64,000 nucleotides of DNA from Clostridium rectalis (GCF_900626095.1 NZ_UYZZ01000006.1:124001-188000); one strand, 5' to 3'; counted from the stretch's first letter, positions 9,619-20,045 are shown. Numbers and translations: made by a program. Notes: generated by a model from the sequence alone, not told the origin.

Positions 9619-10946
9619 AGATAATAGATTGGCTGAGACCAGGGATAAAAGTTAAGCGATGGGTATTGCTTGCTGCTATGGGTATACTTTTTATCGCATT
9701 TGCTCTGCTAGAATTTGTAAAACACCGTTTGTATAGTTCTTATTATATGGCTTTTTATATATTCTTAATAATAGTAGGATTATTTGCTATATACATATCT
9801 GTAACTCAAGGTATGAAATCTATTATAGCACTTATTAATAGAGGTTATATAAATGTTTCCTTGGATTCTAAGAAGTTGGAAACACTTATATATGAAAAAA
9901 GACTACTGGTGAAAGGGCCCAAAATTGTAGCTATAGGTGGAGGCACAGGACTGTCTACCATGCTTAGAGGACTAAAATATTATACTTCTAATATCACAGC
10001 TATAGTAACTGTTGCAGATGATGGTGGAGGATCTGGGGATTTAAGAGAAGATTTAGGAATGCTTCCTCCAGGTGATATAAGAAACTGTATTTTGGCTTTA
10101 TCAGATACAGAACCACTAATGGAAGAACTATTACAGTATAGGTTTAAAGATGGAAGGTTAAAAAATCAAAGTTTTGGTAACTTATTTTTAGCGGCTATGG
10201 ATGGAGTATCAAATAATTTTGAAGAGGCTGTGCAAAAGATGAGTTCCGTATTAGCAGTAACTGGAAAAGTTATACCAGTTACTTTAGACCATGTTGTCCT
10301 AAAGGCTAAGCTTAATAATGGCAATATAGTAAAAGGTGAATCTAATATCCCTAAGCAAGCAATAGAACAAAATAGCCCTATAGAAAAGATATTTTTAGAT
10401 CCTAAAGATGCAAAGGCACTATCGGAAGCTGTAAGTGCTATTTTAGAAGCGGATGCTATAATACTAGGTCCAGGAAGCTTGTATACTAGCATTATACCAA
10501 ATTTACTGGTAGAGGATATAAGATCTGCAATACAAAAGAGTGAAGCGTTGAAGATATATGTATCTAATATCATGACTCAACCAGGAGAAACAGATAATTT
10601 TACTGTGGCAGATCATGTAAAAACTATAGTGAGTCATTCTGGGAATAGAATTTTGGATTATGTTGTTGTAAATGTGGGGAAAATTGGGGATGAATTAGAA
10701 GAGAAGTATAAAGGTCAAGCTTCACATTTAGTAGATATAGATAGAGAAAATATAAAAGATTTAGGTATAAAGCTTATAGAGGGAGACTTTGTAAGTATAA
10801 AAGAGGACCTTATAAGACATAATTCAGAGAAATTAGCAGCAATACTTATAGAAACTATAATGGACAAAAAATTATTATGCGATAGAAAGAAGATAATAGA
10901 ATACTTCTACCTATCTGAAAGATTAAAGGAAAAAAATAAGAAATAG
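9615..10946 (+). CDS. yvcK: YvcK/GlmR gluconeogenesis and wall-precursor regulator, with N-terminal membrane segments
   Basis: 443 residues. Two hydrophobic segments (about residues 17-36 and 41-62) precede the CofD/UPF0052 domain. The domain begins with [19 protein letters not shown] and continues with [14 protein letters not shown], the nucleotide-sugar binding pattern of the family. In B. subtilis the protein (GlmR) binds UDP-GlcNAc and stimulates GlmS to feed wall synthesis. The B. subtilis protein is shorter and soluble; the membrane-anchored form is common in clostridia. It overlaps rapZ by four bases and is 11 bases before whiA. Confidence 0.95.
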   Translation: MKIIDWLRPGIKVKRWVLLAAMGILFIAFALLEFVKHRLYSSYYMAFYIFLIIVGLFAIYISVTQGMKSIIALINRGYINVSLDSKKLETLIYEKRLLVKGPKIVAIGGGTGLSTMLRGLKYYTSNITAIVTVADDGGGSGDLREDLGMLPPGDIRNCILALSDTEPLMEELLQYRFKDGRLKNQSFGNLFLAAMDGVSNNFEEAVQKMSSVLAVTGKVIPVTLDHVVLKAKLNNGNIVKGESNIPKQAIEQNSPIEKIFLDPKDAKALSEAVSAILEADAIILGPGSLYTSIIPNLLVEDIRSAIQKSEALKIYVSNIMTQPGETDNFTVADHVKTIVSHSGNRILDYVVVNVGKIGDELEEKYKGQASHLVDIDRENIKDLGIKLIEGDFVSIKEDLIRHNSEKLAAILIETIMDKKLLCDRKKIIEYFYLSERLKEKNKK

Positions 10947-10957
10947 GAGAAGAGGTT

Positions 10958-11911
10958 ATGTCATTTTCAGCTAAAGTGAAAAATGAAGTTTGTAGATATA
11001 TAAATTTAACTAAAGATGAGGCATTAGCAGAACTATCAGCTATAATGAGAGTGAGTGGTACTCTAACATTTTGTGGAGGAAGACAGATAAGTTTTAGAAT
11101 AACTACTGAAAATCCTGCAATAGCTAGGCTAATATTTAAACTTTTAAAAGAATATTTTAATATTCATACGAAGATTATGGTAAAGAAGGGCAATTCATTT
11201 AAGAAGAATAATGTTTACATGATTATAATAAACGAAGATATGAAAGTTAAAGAGCTTTTAAAGCAAACAGAAGTATTAAAAGGTGAAGAGGGAATATTAA
11301 CTCTTAATTACTCTATATCTAAAAATATAGTAAAAGATGATAAGACTAAAAGAGCATATATAAGAGGAGCTTTTTTAGGGGGGGGTAGTATAAGTAACCC
11401 AGAAAAAACTTATCATCTTGAGTTTGTTACTCATAATAGCGAATATGCTATGAATTTTAGTAAGATAATAAATGACTATGGTTTGAATTCAAAAGTGATT
11501 CAAAGAAAAAGTAGTTATATAGTATATTTAAAAGAGGGAGAGCAAATTATTGATTTGCTAAATATTATAGGTGCACATACATCTCTTCTTGAATTAGAAA
11601 ATGTTAGAATCATGAAAGAGATGAGAAATAATGTAAATAGGTTAGTTAATTGTGAAACTGCAAATTTGAGTAAAACTGTAAATGCAGCTGTAAGGCAGGT
11701 TGAAAGTATAAAACTTATAGAAAGAGAAATAGGATTAAAAAGACTTCCACAAAATCTTAGAGAAATTGCAGAACTAAGATTAAAATATCCAGATGAGTCT
11801 TTAAAAGAATTAGGAGAGATGTTAAAACCACCAGTAGGCAAATCTGGAGCAAACCATAGATTAAGAAGAATAGAAAAAATAGCAGATGAATTGAGAAAGG
11901 AAGGCAGGTAG
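10958..11911 (+). CDS. whiA: WhiA, LAGLIDADG-fold DNA-binding protein
   Basis: 317 residues, normal length. WhiA has an N-terminal domain related to LAGLIDADG homing endonucleases, here without nuclease function, and a C-terminal helix-turn-helix. Visible marks are the region TKRAYIRGAFLGGGSISNPEKTYHLE in the middle and the C-terminal LPQNLREIAELR, LGEMLKPPVGKSGANHRLRRI. It controls sporulation in Streptomyces and affects division and nucleoid behaviour in Bacillus. AGGAGAAGAGG lies before the ATG. The gene is third in the conserved rapZ-yvcK-whiA block. Confidence 0.96.
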   Translation: MSFSAKVKNEVCRYINLTKDEALAELSAIMRVSGTLTFCGGRQISFRITTENPAIARLIFKLLKEYFNIHTKIMVKKGNSFKKNNVYMIIINEDMKVKELLKQTEVLKGEEGILTLNYSISKNIVKDDKTKRAYIRGAFLGGGSISNPEKTYHLEFVTHNSEYAMNFSKIINDYGLNSKVIQRKSSYIVYLKEGEQIIDLLNIIGAHTSLLELENVRIMKEMRNNVNRLVNCETANLSKTVNAAVRQVESIKLIEREIGLKRLPQNLREIAELRLKYPDESLKELGEMLKPPVGKSGANHRLRRIEKIADELRKEGR

Positions 11912-11919
11912 AAGGGTAT

Positions 11920-13248
11920 ATGTCAAAACACGAAGATGTTGTTAAATATATTACTTCTCTAGATGTAGGGACTAAAATCTCTGTTAGGTCTATGGCAAAT
12001 ATTCTTAAAATCAGTGAAGGAACAGTTTACAAAGCTATAAAACATTGTGATGAACTAGGTATTGTAAGTACAATACCTAGAATAGGTACTATTAGAATTG
12101 AAAAACTTGAGAAGAAGAAAAAGGAAGTAGTAACCTTTGCTGAGATTGTAAATATAGTAGATGGCAATATAGTAGCAGGTAAAGCAGGAATTTATAAAAC
12201 ATTAAATAAACTTGTTATTGGTGCTATGACACCAGAAGCTATTGAAGAGTATATAGAACCTGGAGGATTACTTATAGTAGGAAATAGAGAAGAGGTTCAA
12301 AAATTAGCTTTATTAAATGAATGTGGGATAATAATAACAGGGGGATTTAAGTGTAGTGATCATATAAAAAGATTAGCTAATTTAAGACAAGTACCTGTGA
12401 TTTGTTCCTTATATGATTCATTTACTGTTGCTACAATGATAAATAAAATTATATCAGAAACTTTAGTTAAAAAAGATATATTATTAGTAGAAGATATTAT
12501 GAATAGTGAGTACCCTTATTTAACCACTAAGGACACAGTAGCAAAATGGAAAGCATTAATACAAAGCACTTCAGAAGTAAAGTTTCCAGTAATAAATGAT
12601 GAAAGAAAAGTTGTAGGGATTCTTACATTAAAAGAAATGACATCATCAGTAAAAGATGATGATATTATAGAAAAAGTTATGAAGAAAACTTTTAGAGTTT
12701 TGGAGCCTAAGGTAACAGTAGCTTATGCCAGTCATATCATGGATAGTCTAGGTATTCAGTTTTGTCCAGTAATTCACAATAAAAAATTTATTGGAGGTAT
12801 AAAAAGAAAAGATATTGTTAGAGCACTGCAGTATGCCGGAATGCAGCCTAAAGCTGGAGAAAATCTTGAAAGTATAGTTTTAAAACGATTAAAATATCAA
12901 GAAGAAGGGGAAAAACTTCATTTTTATGGAAGAATAGCTCCAGAAATGTTAGATCCTATAGGAACAGCTTCATGGAGTTCACTTAATATGCTAATGTCAA
13001 CTATGGCTATAACTTATTTAAAAAAGAAGAATAGCATAAGTGTTTTTATAGATAATGTATCTACATATTTTATGAAACCTGTACAAATTGATACAGATAT
13101 AGACGCATATGTTGAAATAATAGATAGGGGAAGAACATTTTGTAAGGTAATGGGAAGAAGTTACTACAAGTTAGAAATAAGTATGTATAATGATAAAAAA
13201 GATTTAGTAGCTAGATCGATAATATCAGCTAGGGTAATAAGAAAATAA
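11920..13248 (+). CDS. YtoI-like HTH / DRTGG / tandem CBS / hotdog-domain protein
   Basis: 442 residues. In order: a winged-helix-like N-terminus (about 1-60, SMANILKISEGTVYKAIKH), a DRTGG domain (about 70-180, with IIITGGFKCS), two CBS motifs (about 190-310, VEDIMNSEYPYLTTKDT and VMKKTFRVLEPKVTV) and a hotdog/thioesterase-like domain (about 330-440, ending near VEIIDRGRTFCKVMGRSYY). CBS pairs usually sense adenine nucleotides. The combination matches YtoI of Bacillus, whose function is not known. It sits 8 bases after whiA and 22 before dnaE. A ligand-sensing regulator is a reasonable guess, no more. Confidence 0.9.
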   Translation: MSKHEDVVKYITSLDVGTKISVRSMANILKISEGTVYKAIKHCDELGIVSTIPRIGTIRIEKLEKKKKEVVTFAEIVNIVDGNIVAGKAGIYKTLNKLVIGAMTPEAIEEYIEPGGLLIVGNREEVQKLALLNECGIIITGGFKCSDHIKRLANLRQVPVICSLYDSFTVATMINKIISETLVKKDILLVEDIMNSEYPYLTTKDTVAKWKALIQSTSEVKFPVINDERKVVGILTLKEMTSSVKDDDIIEKVMKKTFRVLEPKVTVAYASHIMDSLGIQFCPVIHNKKFIGGIKRKDIVRALQYAGMQPKAGENLESIVLKRLKYQEEGEKLHFYGRIAPEMLDPIGTASWSSLNMLMSTMAITYLKKKNSISVFIDNVSTYFMKPVQIDTDIDAYVEIIDRGRTFCKVMGRSYYKLEISMYNDKKDLVARSIISARVIRK

Positions 13249-13270
13249 CTAAAAAGAAGGGAAGGAATGT

Positions 13271-16200
13271 ATGGAGGACAAGAAAGATACTGGATATGAA
13301 TGGGTAAGTTTACATCAACATACGGAGTACTCACTACTAGATTCATCTGCTAAAATTCCTGAACTTATAAAAAAGGCAAAAGAATTAGGAATGAAAAGTA
13401 TTGCCATTACAGATCATGGAGTTATGTATGGATGCGTTGAATTTTATAAAGAAGCGGTTGAACAAGGAATAAAACCTATAATAGGCTGTGAAGTATATGT
13501 GGTGCCAAAATCTATGAGTCTTAAGGTAAATGATAAAGATAATCAAACATATCATCTTGTTTTACTAGTTAAAAACGAAGTTGGATATAAAAATCTAATG
13601 GAAATTGTAAGTAAGGCTTCTACTGAGGGCTTTTATTATAAGCCAAGAATAGATCATGATTTTTTAAGTGGTCATAGCCATGGACTAATTGCACTTAGTG
13701 CTTGCTTAGGTGGAGAAATTCAATCCTACATATTAAATGGGAATTTAAAAAAGGCTGAAGAAACAGCCTTATTTTATAAGGCAATATTTAAAGAAGGATT
13801 TTACTTGGAACTTCAATATCATGGTATGCAAGAGCAACTAAAGGTTAATAAGGAGCTTATTGATATGTCTAAAAGACTTGATATACCTTTGGTAGCCACT
13901 AATGATGTTCACTATATAAATAAAGATGATTATAAACCCCATGACGTACTTTTATGTATACAAACGGCTAAAACTATTGATGAAGAAAATAGGATGAAAT
14001 ATCCTTCTGATGAGTTTTATCTTAAATCTAAGGAAGAGATGTATAGCTTATTTTCTCATGTTCCAGAAGCTTTAGAAAATACAATAAAAATTGCAGATCA
14101 ATGTAACTTTAATTATAAATTTCATGAATCTAAACTGCCCAATTTCCCTTTGCCCGAAGGCACAGATCATTATAATTATATTAAAGAACTATGCTATGAT
14201 GGATTAAAGGAAAGATATAAAAAAATAACTAAGGAATTAGAGGATAGGTTATTATATGAACTAAAAATAATTAAAGATATGGGATATGTAGATTATTTCC
14301 TTATAGTGTGGGATTTTATAAGATTTGCAAGGGAGAGTAATATAATAACAGGTCCAGGAAGAGGTAGTGGAGCAGGGTCTATAGTAGCATATACACTTGG
14401 AATTACTAAAATAGATCCTATTAAATATAATTTAATATTTGAAAGATTTTTAAATCCAGAAAGAGTTTCTATGCCAGATATAGATAGTGATTTTTGCTAT
14501 GAAAGAAGACAAGAAGTTATAGATTATGTGGTAGAAAAGTATGGAGAAAATAATGTGTCACAAATAATAACCTTTGGAACTATGGCTGCTAGGGCATGTA
14601 TAAGAGATGTGGGAAGAGCTATGAACTATAGCTATGCGGAAGTGGATAGGATCGCTAAAATGATCCCTACTGTACCAAATATCACTATAGATACAGCATT
14701 AGATTTAAACCCTGAATTTAAAACTTCATATGATGAAGAAGAAAGAGTAAAAGATTTAGTAAATATAGCTAAAAGGCTTGAGGGTCTACCAAGACATACT
14801 TCTACCCATGCTGCAGGAGTTGTAATAGCATCAAAGCCACTTGTTAATTATGTCCCATTACAAAAAAATGAAGAAAATGTAGTTACGCAGTTTACTATGG
14901 GCACATTAGAAGAATTGGGACTTTTAAAGATGGATTTTTTAGGTCTTAGAACTCTCACTGTTATGAGAGATGCAATAACAATGATTAGAGAAAATAGAGG
15001 GGTAAAAATAAATTTAGATGATATAAATTTTGATGATAAAGAAGTATACAAGATGATAAGCGAAGGGAAGACCGTTGGGGTATTCCAGCTTGAATCTCCT
15101 GGTATGACAAGTTTTATGAAGGAATTAAAGCCAGATTCATTGGAGGATATTATAGCAGGAATAAGCCTTTACAGACCTGGTCCCATGGCAGAGATACCTA
15201 AATATATTTCTAATAAGAAAAACCCTGATAAGATTCAATATTTAACTTGTGAACTGGAAGATATACTATCTGTAACATATGGATGTATGGTATATCAAGA
15301 ACAGGTAATGGAAATTGTAAGGAAATTAGCAGGTTACTCAATGGGAAGAAGTGATCTTGTAAGACGTGCTATGTCAAAAAAGAAGCATAAGGTAATGGAA
15401 GAAGAGAGAAAAAATTTTATATATGGTATAGTAGATGATGAAGGGGTAAAAGTACCTGGATGTATTAGAAATGGGATAAGTGAGGTTGTAGCAAATAAAA
15501 TATTCGATCAGATGATGGATTTTGCTTCTTATGCATTTAATAAATCCCATGCAGCAGCATATGCAGTTGTTGGATTTCAAACAGCGTATTTAATGAAATA
15601 CTACCCTACGGAATTTACAGCGGCTATGTTAAATAGTGTTATAGGAAACAATGAAAAAATTGCTCACTATATAAGATTCGCAAGTGACAATAATATAGAA
15701 GTTTTACCACCAGATATTAATGAAAGTTTTACTAAGTTCACTGTTAATGGAAATAAGATAAGGTTTGGAATGGCTGCTATAAAGAATGTAGGAGTAAATG
15801 TTATCGAAAATATGGTGAAAAGCAGAGAAGAAAAAGGAAAGTTTGAAGATTTAATAGATTTTTGCAATAAAATGGATTTGAGTTGTATAAATAAAAGGGC
15901 TTTAGAAAGTTTGATAAAAGCAGGAGCCTTTGATTGCTTAAAAATATATCGTTCTAAGCTTTTAGCTGTATATGAAAAAGTATTGGATGGGATAAATAAA
16001 GATAGAAGAAAAAATATAGCAGGTCAGATTGATTTATTTGAATCTTTTAAAGAGGAAAGCAATATTGAAGTAGAATATCCTAAAATAAAAGAATTTGATA
16101 AAAAATATAGGTTAGCTATGGAAAAGGAAATGACAGGTCTATATTTATCAGGACATCCTTTAGATGAGTATAAAGATGTATTGATAAATAAAGTAAGTAC

Positions 16201-16759
16201 CAATATATCAGACATAGTTTCTGTGGAAACCTTAGAAGATGATTTAGTAGACATAGAGAAGCAAATTAGAGATGGAGAAAAAGTAAAAATAGGTGGAATT
16301 ATTACAAATGTAAATAAAAAAATTACTAAGAATAATGATATGATGGCATTTACTACATTGGAGGATTTATACGGTTCAATAGAAATAATAGTTTTTCCTA
16401 AGGTATTTAACCAATATAAAAATTTACTTAATGAGGATAAAATGATTTTAGTAACAGGTAGGGTAAATATAAGAGAAGAGGAAAAACCTAAAGTATTGTG
16501 TGAAAAAATAGAACCATTAATAAATACGTCCTATAATGAAATATATATAAAATGTTTAAAAGAAGAAGACTTAAATGATACTTTAAGTATAATAAAACCA
16601 GTGTGTTTACAATATAAAGGATGTATTCCTATATATATTGTAATAGAGAAAACAAGAAAAAAATATATAATAAACAAAGAACTATGGGTAAATGAGGATT
16701 CAGTGTTTTTAGATTTCTTGAAAAATAGATTTGGATCAGAAAATATTAAAGCTATTTAA
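13271..16759 (+). CDS. dnaE: DNA polymerase III alpha subunit, DnaE type
   Basis: 1162 residues. Domains in order: PHP at the N-terminus (SLHQHTEYSLLDSSAKI), the polymerase palm/finger region with GPGRGSGAGSIVAY and the catalytic PDIDSDF motif, the HTSTHAAGVVI segment, helix-hairpin-helix elements, and a C-terminal OB-fold (about residues 995-1075, VKIGGIITNVNKK). Low-GC Gram-positives carry both PolC and DnaE; this is the DnaE type because the PHP domain is N-terminal and no exonuclease domain is inserted in it. The start has AAGAAGGGAAGGAA upstream. It is the last gene of the rapZ run and ends at a long terminator. Confidence 0.97.
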   Translation: MEDKKDTGYEWVSLHQHTEYSLLDSSAKIPELIKKAKELGMKSIAITDHGVMYGCVEFYKEAVEQGIKPIIGCEVYVVPKSMSLKVNDKDNQTYHLVLLVKNEVGYKNLMEIVSKASTEGFYYKPRIDHDFLSGHSHGLIALSACLGGEIQSYILNGNLKKAEETALFYKAIFKEGFYLELQYHGMQEQLKVNKELIDMSKRLDIPLVATNDVHYINKDDYKPHDVLLCIQTAKTIDEENRMKYPSDEFYLKSKEEMYSLFSHVPEALENTIKIADQCNFNYKFHESKLPNFPLPEGTDHYNYIKELCYDGLKERYKKITKELEDRLLYELKIIKDMGYVDYFLIVWDFIRFARESNIITGPGRGSGAGSIVAYTLGITKIDPIKYNLIFERFLNPERVSMPDIDSDFCYERRQEVIDYVVEKYGENNVSQIITFGTMAARACIRDVGRAMNYSYAEVDRIAKMIPTVPNITIDTALDLNPEFKTSYDEEERVKDLVNIAKRLEGLPRHTSTHAAGVVIASKPLVNYVPLQKNEENVVTQFTMGTLEELGLLKMDFLGLRTLTVMRDAITMIRENRGVKINLDDINFDDKEVYKMISEGKTVGVFQLESPGMTSFMKELKPDSLEDIIAGISLYRPGPMAEIPKYISNKKNPDKIQYLTCELEDILSVTYGCMVYQEQVMEIVRKLAGYSMGRSDLVRRAMSKKKHKVMEEERKNFIYGIVDDEGVKVPGCIRNGISEVVANKIFDQMMDFASYAFNKSHAAAYAVVGFQTAYLMKYYPTEFTAAMLNSVIGNNEKIAHYIRFASDNNIEVLPPDINESFTKFTVNGNKIRFGMAAIKNVGVNVIENMVKSREEKGKFEDLIDFCNKMDLSCINKRALESLIKAGAFDCLKIYRSKLLAVYEKVLDGINKDRRKNIAGQIDLFESFKEESNIEVEYPKIKEFDKKYRLAMEKEMTGLYLSGHPLDEYKDVLINKVSTNISDIVSVETLEDDLVDIEKQIRDGEKVKIGGIITNVNKKITKNNDMMAFTTLEDLYGSIEIIVFPKVFNQYKNLLNEDKMILVTGRVNIREEEKPKVLCEKIEPLINTSYNEIYIKCLKEEDLNDTLSIIKPVCLQYKGCIPIYIVIEKTRKKYIINKELWVNEDSVFLDFLKNRFGSENIKAI

Positions 16760-16781
16760 TTTTGAAGTATATTTTTAATGA

Positions 16782-16847
16782 AAATAAGCAAAATATTAGG
16801 GAAACACATAATAATAAAATTAAACCTAATATTTTGTTTATTTTTGT
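16782..16847 (+). terminator. Terminator of dnaE
   Basis: A long stem of about 19 bp with one G-U pair (16782-16800 with 16825-16843), loop 24 nt; the 12 bp next to the loop are perfect. It is followed by T residues. Confidence 0.85.
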
Positions 16848-16855
16848 AATATATT

Positions 16856-16885
16856 TTGTTTAAATCATTGCATATTTGCTATACT
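16856..16885 (+). promoter_or_regulatory. Candidate promoter of pfkA-pyk
   Basis: TTGTTT (16856-16861), an 18-base spacer and TATACT (16880-16885). It lies just after the dnaE terminator and about 100 bases before pfkA, leaving a leader of roughly 90 nt. The end of that leader (16936-16975) is unusually GC-rich for this sequence and contains a small GGAC/GTCC inverted repeat. Confidence 0.5.
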
Positions 16886-16982
16886 TTTATTAGAATTAAT
16901 AATATAAAGATAAATTATATCTTTTTATTTATAAGGCTAGTGGGACTAAAAATGTCCAAGCGGTCGCGGAGGAGGTATTTCT

Positions 16983-17942
16983 ATGAAAAAAATAGCTGTT
17001 TTAACAAGTGGTGGAGATGCTCCAGGTATGAATGCTGCTATAAGAGCAGTGGTTAGAACAAGTTTAGATAAAGATTTAACGGTAATGGGTATTCAAAGAG
17101 GATTTAGCGGATTAATAAATGGCGAAATATTTGAAATGAATAGAAGAAGTGTGGCAGACATTATTCATAGAGGAGGAACTGTGTTAAGAACTGCTAGAAG
17201 TCATGAATTTAAAACTGAAGCTGGACAAAAAAAAGCTGCAGCTATATTGAATGCTTTTGGCATAGATGGTCTTGTTGTAATTGGAGGAGATGGTTCATTT
17301 CATGGAGCTCAGGCTCTGTCTAAGTATGGTATAAAAACAATAGGAATTCCAGGAACAATAGATAATGATTTATCTTATACAGATTATACTATAGGTTTTG
17401 ATACAGCAGTAAATACCGTTTTAGATGCCATAAATAAATTAAGGGACACTTCGACTTCTCATGAAAGGGTAAGTATAGTGGAAGTCATGGGAAGGGACTG
17501 TGGCGATTTAGCCCTATATGCAGGATTAGCTGGTGGGGCAGAAAGCATAATAGTTCCTGAGAAAGGCTACGATATAAACATATTATGTAAAACTATCCTT
17601 GAAGGAAAATTAAGAGGAAAGATGCACAATTTGATAATAGTAGCAGAAGGTGTTGGTGGTGCTAATGAGATAGCCCAGAAAGTGGAAGAGGTTACGGGTA
17701 TTGGAGCTAGGGCTACTATACTTGGTCATATACAAAGAGGAGGAAGTCCTACTGCTAATGATAGAATACTAGCCTCTAGATTAGGTTTTAGAGCTGTTGA
17801 ACTATTGTTAGAAGGTAAGTCTGCTAGAGTACTTGGTGTAAGGGGAGGAAAGGTAATAGATTTAGATATAGATGAAGCTTTGGCTATTGATAGAAAATTT
17901 GATAAACAATTATATGATATAGCTACAGCATTATCATATTAA
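16983..17942 (+). CDS. pfkA: 6-phosphofructokinase, ATP-dependent
   Basis: 319 residues, the standard bacterial length. It phosphorylates fructose 6-phosphate to fructose 1,6-bisphosphate, the committing step of glycolysis. Motifs: [10 protein letters not shown] at the N-terminus, the nucleotide loop GGDGSFHGA (the Gly after Asp is typical of ATP-using rather than PPi-using enzymes), the catalytic segment PGTIDNDL with its Asp base, and [12 protein letters not shown]. The ribosome site GGAGGAGG is very strong. It lies 26 bases before the pyruvate kinase gene, so the two key irreversible glycolytic enzymes form one operon, as in many Firmicutes. Confidence 0.97.
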   Translation: MKKIAVLTSGGDAPGMNAAIRAVVRTSLDKDLTVMGIQRGFSGLINGEIFEMNRRSVADIIHRGGTVLRTARSHEFKTEAGQKKAAAILNAFGIDGLVVIGGDGSFHGAQALSKYGIKTIGIPGTIDNDLSYTDYTIGFDTAVNTVLDAINKLRDTSTSHERVSIVEVMGRDCGDLALYAGLAGGAESIIVPEKGYDINILCKTILEGKLRGKMHNLIIVAEGVGGANEIAQKVEEVTGIGARATILGHIQRGGSPTANDRILASRLGFRAVELLLEGKSARVLGVRGGKVIDLDIDEALAIDRKFDKQLYDIATALSY

Positions 17943-17968
17943 CAAAGATAAAAGAGGAGGAACATATT

Positions 17969-19726
17969 ATGCAAAAAACAAAAATGGTATTTACTATAGG
18001 ACCGGCAAGTGATAAAGAAGAAACATTAAGTGAATTAATTAAAGCGGGAATGAATGCGTCTAGACACAATTTCTCACATGGAACTCATGAAGAACATAAA
18101 ATAAGAATAGATTTAGTAAGAGAATTAAGTCAAAAGTTTAATAAACAAATAGCAATAATTTTGGATACAAAGGGTCCAGAAATAAGAACTGGAAATTTTA
18201 ATGGAGATAAGGTTTTATTAAAAGAAGGAAATAATTTTACAATTTACTGTGGGGAAGATGTAATTGGGGATAACACAAAATGTTCAATAACCTACGACGA
18301 TTTATGGAAAGATGTAAAAAAGGGAGATATGATTCTTATTGATGATGGTTTGGTTGGATTACAAGTAAAAGAATCTGAGAAAAATAAGATTCATTGTATA
18401 GTTAAAAACAGTGGAATGGTTGCTAATCATAAAGGTGTAAATGTACCAGGGGTAGTAACATCACTACCCTCGTTAACGGATAAAGATAAAGATGATTTAA
18501 AATTTGGATGTAGTATAGGAGTAGATATCGTAGCGGCATCTTTTATAAGAAGAGGTTCTGATGTTTTAGCTATAAGAAAGCTTTTAGAAGAAAATGGTGG
18601 AAGCGAAATACAAATCTTTTCTAAAATAGAAAATCATCAGGGTGTGGATAATATAGATGAGATAATAAGATTATCCGATGGTATTATGATTGCAAGAGGA
18701 GATATGGGAGTAGAGATTCCAATTGAACAAGTACCTATTGTACAAAAAATGATTATAGAAAAGTGTAATAGGGCTGGTAAAGCAGTAATAACAGCTACTC
18801 AGATGTTGGATTCTATGATTAGAAACCCTAGACCAACAAGGGCAGAAGCATCTGATATAGCAAATGCTATATTAGATGGAACAGATGCTATTATGCTAAG
18901 TGGAGAAACTGCAGGGGGAAAATATCCTATTGAAGCAGCAAGAACAATGGCTAGAATTGCAGTGGCTGCTGAGTCTAAGATAGATTATAATATTAATTTT
19001 ACTAAAAGAAAAGAGAGTCATGTTTTAAATGTGGCTAATGCTATAAGTATAGCAACTTGCACTACTGCAGAGGAATTGAATGCATCTGCTATAATAACAG
19101 CAACTCAGAGTGGTCATACTGCAAAGATGGTGTCAAAGTATAGACCAGGGTGTTCAATTATTGCAGTAACACCTAACAAGAGTGTAGCAAGGAAATTAGC
19201 TTTAAATTGGGGCGTATTCCCTATACTAACTAAAAAAGTAGAATCTACAGATGAACTTATTGAAACATCTGTAGAAATGGCATTAGATACTGGGTATGTT
19301 TGTAAAGGTGATCTAGTAGTTATTGCGGCAGGAATTCCTGTAAGCTATTCAGGAACTACAAATATGCTTAAAGTACATGTAGTAGGGGATATATTAGTAC
19401 AGGGAAGAGGAGCTGGAACTTTTAACGGATCAGGTCCTGTAAAATTAGTTAATAGCTCTAAGGAAGCAGAAGAAATAATAGAAAAAGGAGATATTCTTGT
19501 AATAAAAGATTCAGATATAGAATATATTAGAGTAATGGATAGAGTAGCTGGAGTAATATCACAAACAGGTGGATTGACATCTCACTTGGCTATTGAATGT
19601 ATTACTAATGAAATACCATTTATATGCTCAGCTGGTGGAGCTATGGAAGTATTAAAGAATGGTTCTTATGTAACAATGGATGTAAAAAGAGGAATAGTAT
19701 ATAACGGAAAAGTATCCATTTCTTAA
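17969..19726 (+). CDS. pyk: Pyruvate kinase with C-terminal PEP-utiliser domain
   Basis: 585 residues. It makes pyruvate and ATP from phosphoenolpyruvate and ADP. The N-terminal TIM barrel carries the substrate region MNASRHNFSHGTHEEH, KIENHQGVDNIDEI and the Lys/Glu/Asp metal site IARGDMGVEIP. After the usual alpha/beta C-domain there is an extra domain of about 100 residues with GGLTSHLAIECITNEIPFI, which resembles the phosphohistidine domain of PEP-utilising enzymes. This extension is typical of Bacillus and Clostridium pyruvate kinases; its function is not settled. AGAGGAGGA precedes the ATG. Confidence 0.97.
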   Translation: MQKTKMVFTIGPASDKEETLSELIKAGMNASRHNFSHGTHEEHKIRIDLVRELSQKFNKQIAIILDTKGPEIRTGNFNGDKVLLKEGNNFTIYCGEDVIGDNTKCSITYDDLWKDVKKGDMILIDDGLVGLQVKESEKNKIHCIVKNSGMVANHKGVNVPGVVTSLPSLTDKDKDDLKFGCSIGVDIVAASFIRRGSDVLAIRKLLEENGGSEIQIFSKIENHQGVDNIDEIIRLSDGIMIARGDMGVEIPIEQVPIVQKMIIEKCNRAGKAVITATQMLDSMIRNPRPTRAEASDIANAILDGTDAIMLSGETAGGKYPIEAARTMARIAVAAESKIDYNINFTKRKESHVLNVANAISIATCTTAEELNASAIITATQSGHTAKMVSKYRPGCSIIAVTPNKSVARKLALNWGVFPILTKKVESTDELIETSVEMALDTGYVCKGDLVVIAAGIPVSYSGTTNMLKVHVVGDILVQGRGAGTFNGSGPVKLVNSSKEAEEIIEKGDILVIKDSDIEYIRVMDRVAGVISQTGGLTSHLAIECITNEIPFICSAGGAMEVLKNGSYVTMDVKRGIVYNGKVSIS

Positions 19727-19737
19727 TAAAAAAAAGG

Positions 19738-19770
19738 ACCTATATAAATTATTATATAGGTTTCTTTAAA
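19738..19770 (+). terminator. Terminator of pfkA-pyk
   Basis: A perfect 10-bp stem (19738-19747 with 19752-19761) with a 4-base loop, flanked by an A-run before and TTCTTT after. Confidence 0.85.
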
Positions 19771-19819
19771 ATTATTTAATTTTTATTATAAAAATGCATA
19801 CAAAGTTTAAATTTTGATG

Positions 19820-19917
19820 TATAATAAAAAGATATCTGGTCAAAATAAAATGATAATGAGAATAAGGACAACTGATTCTATACTAAGCACCTATTAGTCT
19901 AAGGTGCTATTTTTTTA
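19820..19917 (+). promoter_or_regulatory. Attenuator-like leader of the rRNA methyltransferase gene
   Basis: A perfect TATAAT at 19820-19825 is followed about 60 bases later by a terminator hairpin: a 7-bp stem (19886-19892 with 19902-19908), a 9-base loop and a run of T. This terminator cannot belong to pyk, whose own terminator lies upstream of the promoter. Transcripts starting near 19832 would therefore end after about 85 nt unless antiterminated. The next gene starts at 20046. A second small stem, AGAAT/ATTCT (19859-19863 with 19875-19879), precedes the terminator. I cannot match it to a known riboswitch class. No good -35 hexamer is visible. Confidence 0.55.
19850..19897 (+). CDS. Possible leader peptide in the attenuator (uORF)
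   Basis: An open frame of 15 codons, MIMRIRTTDSILSTY, starts at ATG 19850 (or ATG 19856) and ends at TAG 19895-19897. The stop codon lies in the loop of the terminator hairpin, and codons AGC-ACC-T form its 5' arm. A ribosome stalled or stopping here would cover that arm. That geometry is known from ribosome-mediated attenuators of antibiotic-response genes. The ribosome binding site is poor, so translation is uncertain. Confidence 0.35.
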   Translation: MIMRIRTTDSILSTY

Positions 19918-20045
19918 TTTAAAAATATTTTTGTTTTAATCAGTTATTAAATGTGATTTATTTATATTGAAATTCAGATATATTTACTATAGTATATTAA
20001 TTGTATTTATGTAGAAAAAATATGAATTTAAAGGTGATTATTAGT

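Noticed and set aside
16856-17056. Plus-strand frame overlapping the pfkA start, with an Arg-rich piece [13 protein letters not shown]
   Set aside because: It overlaps the strong pfkA ribosome site and first codons in another frame, and its inner ATG at 16952 has only a weak ribosome site. The GC-rich patch is more easily a leader segment.
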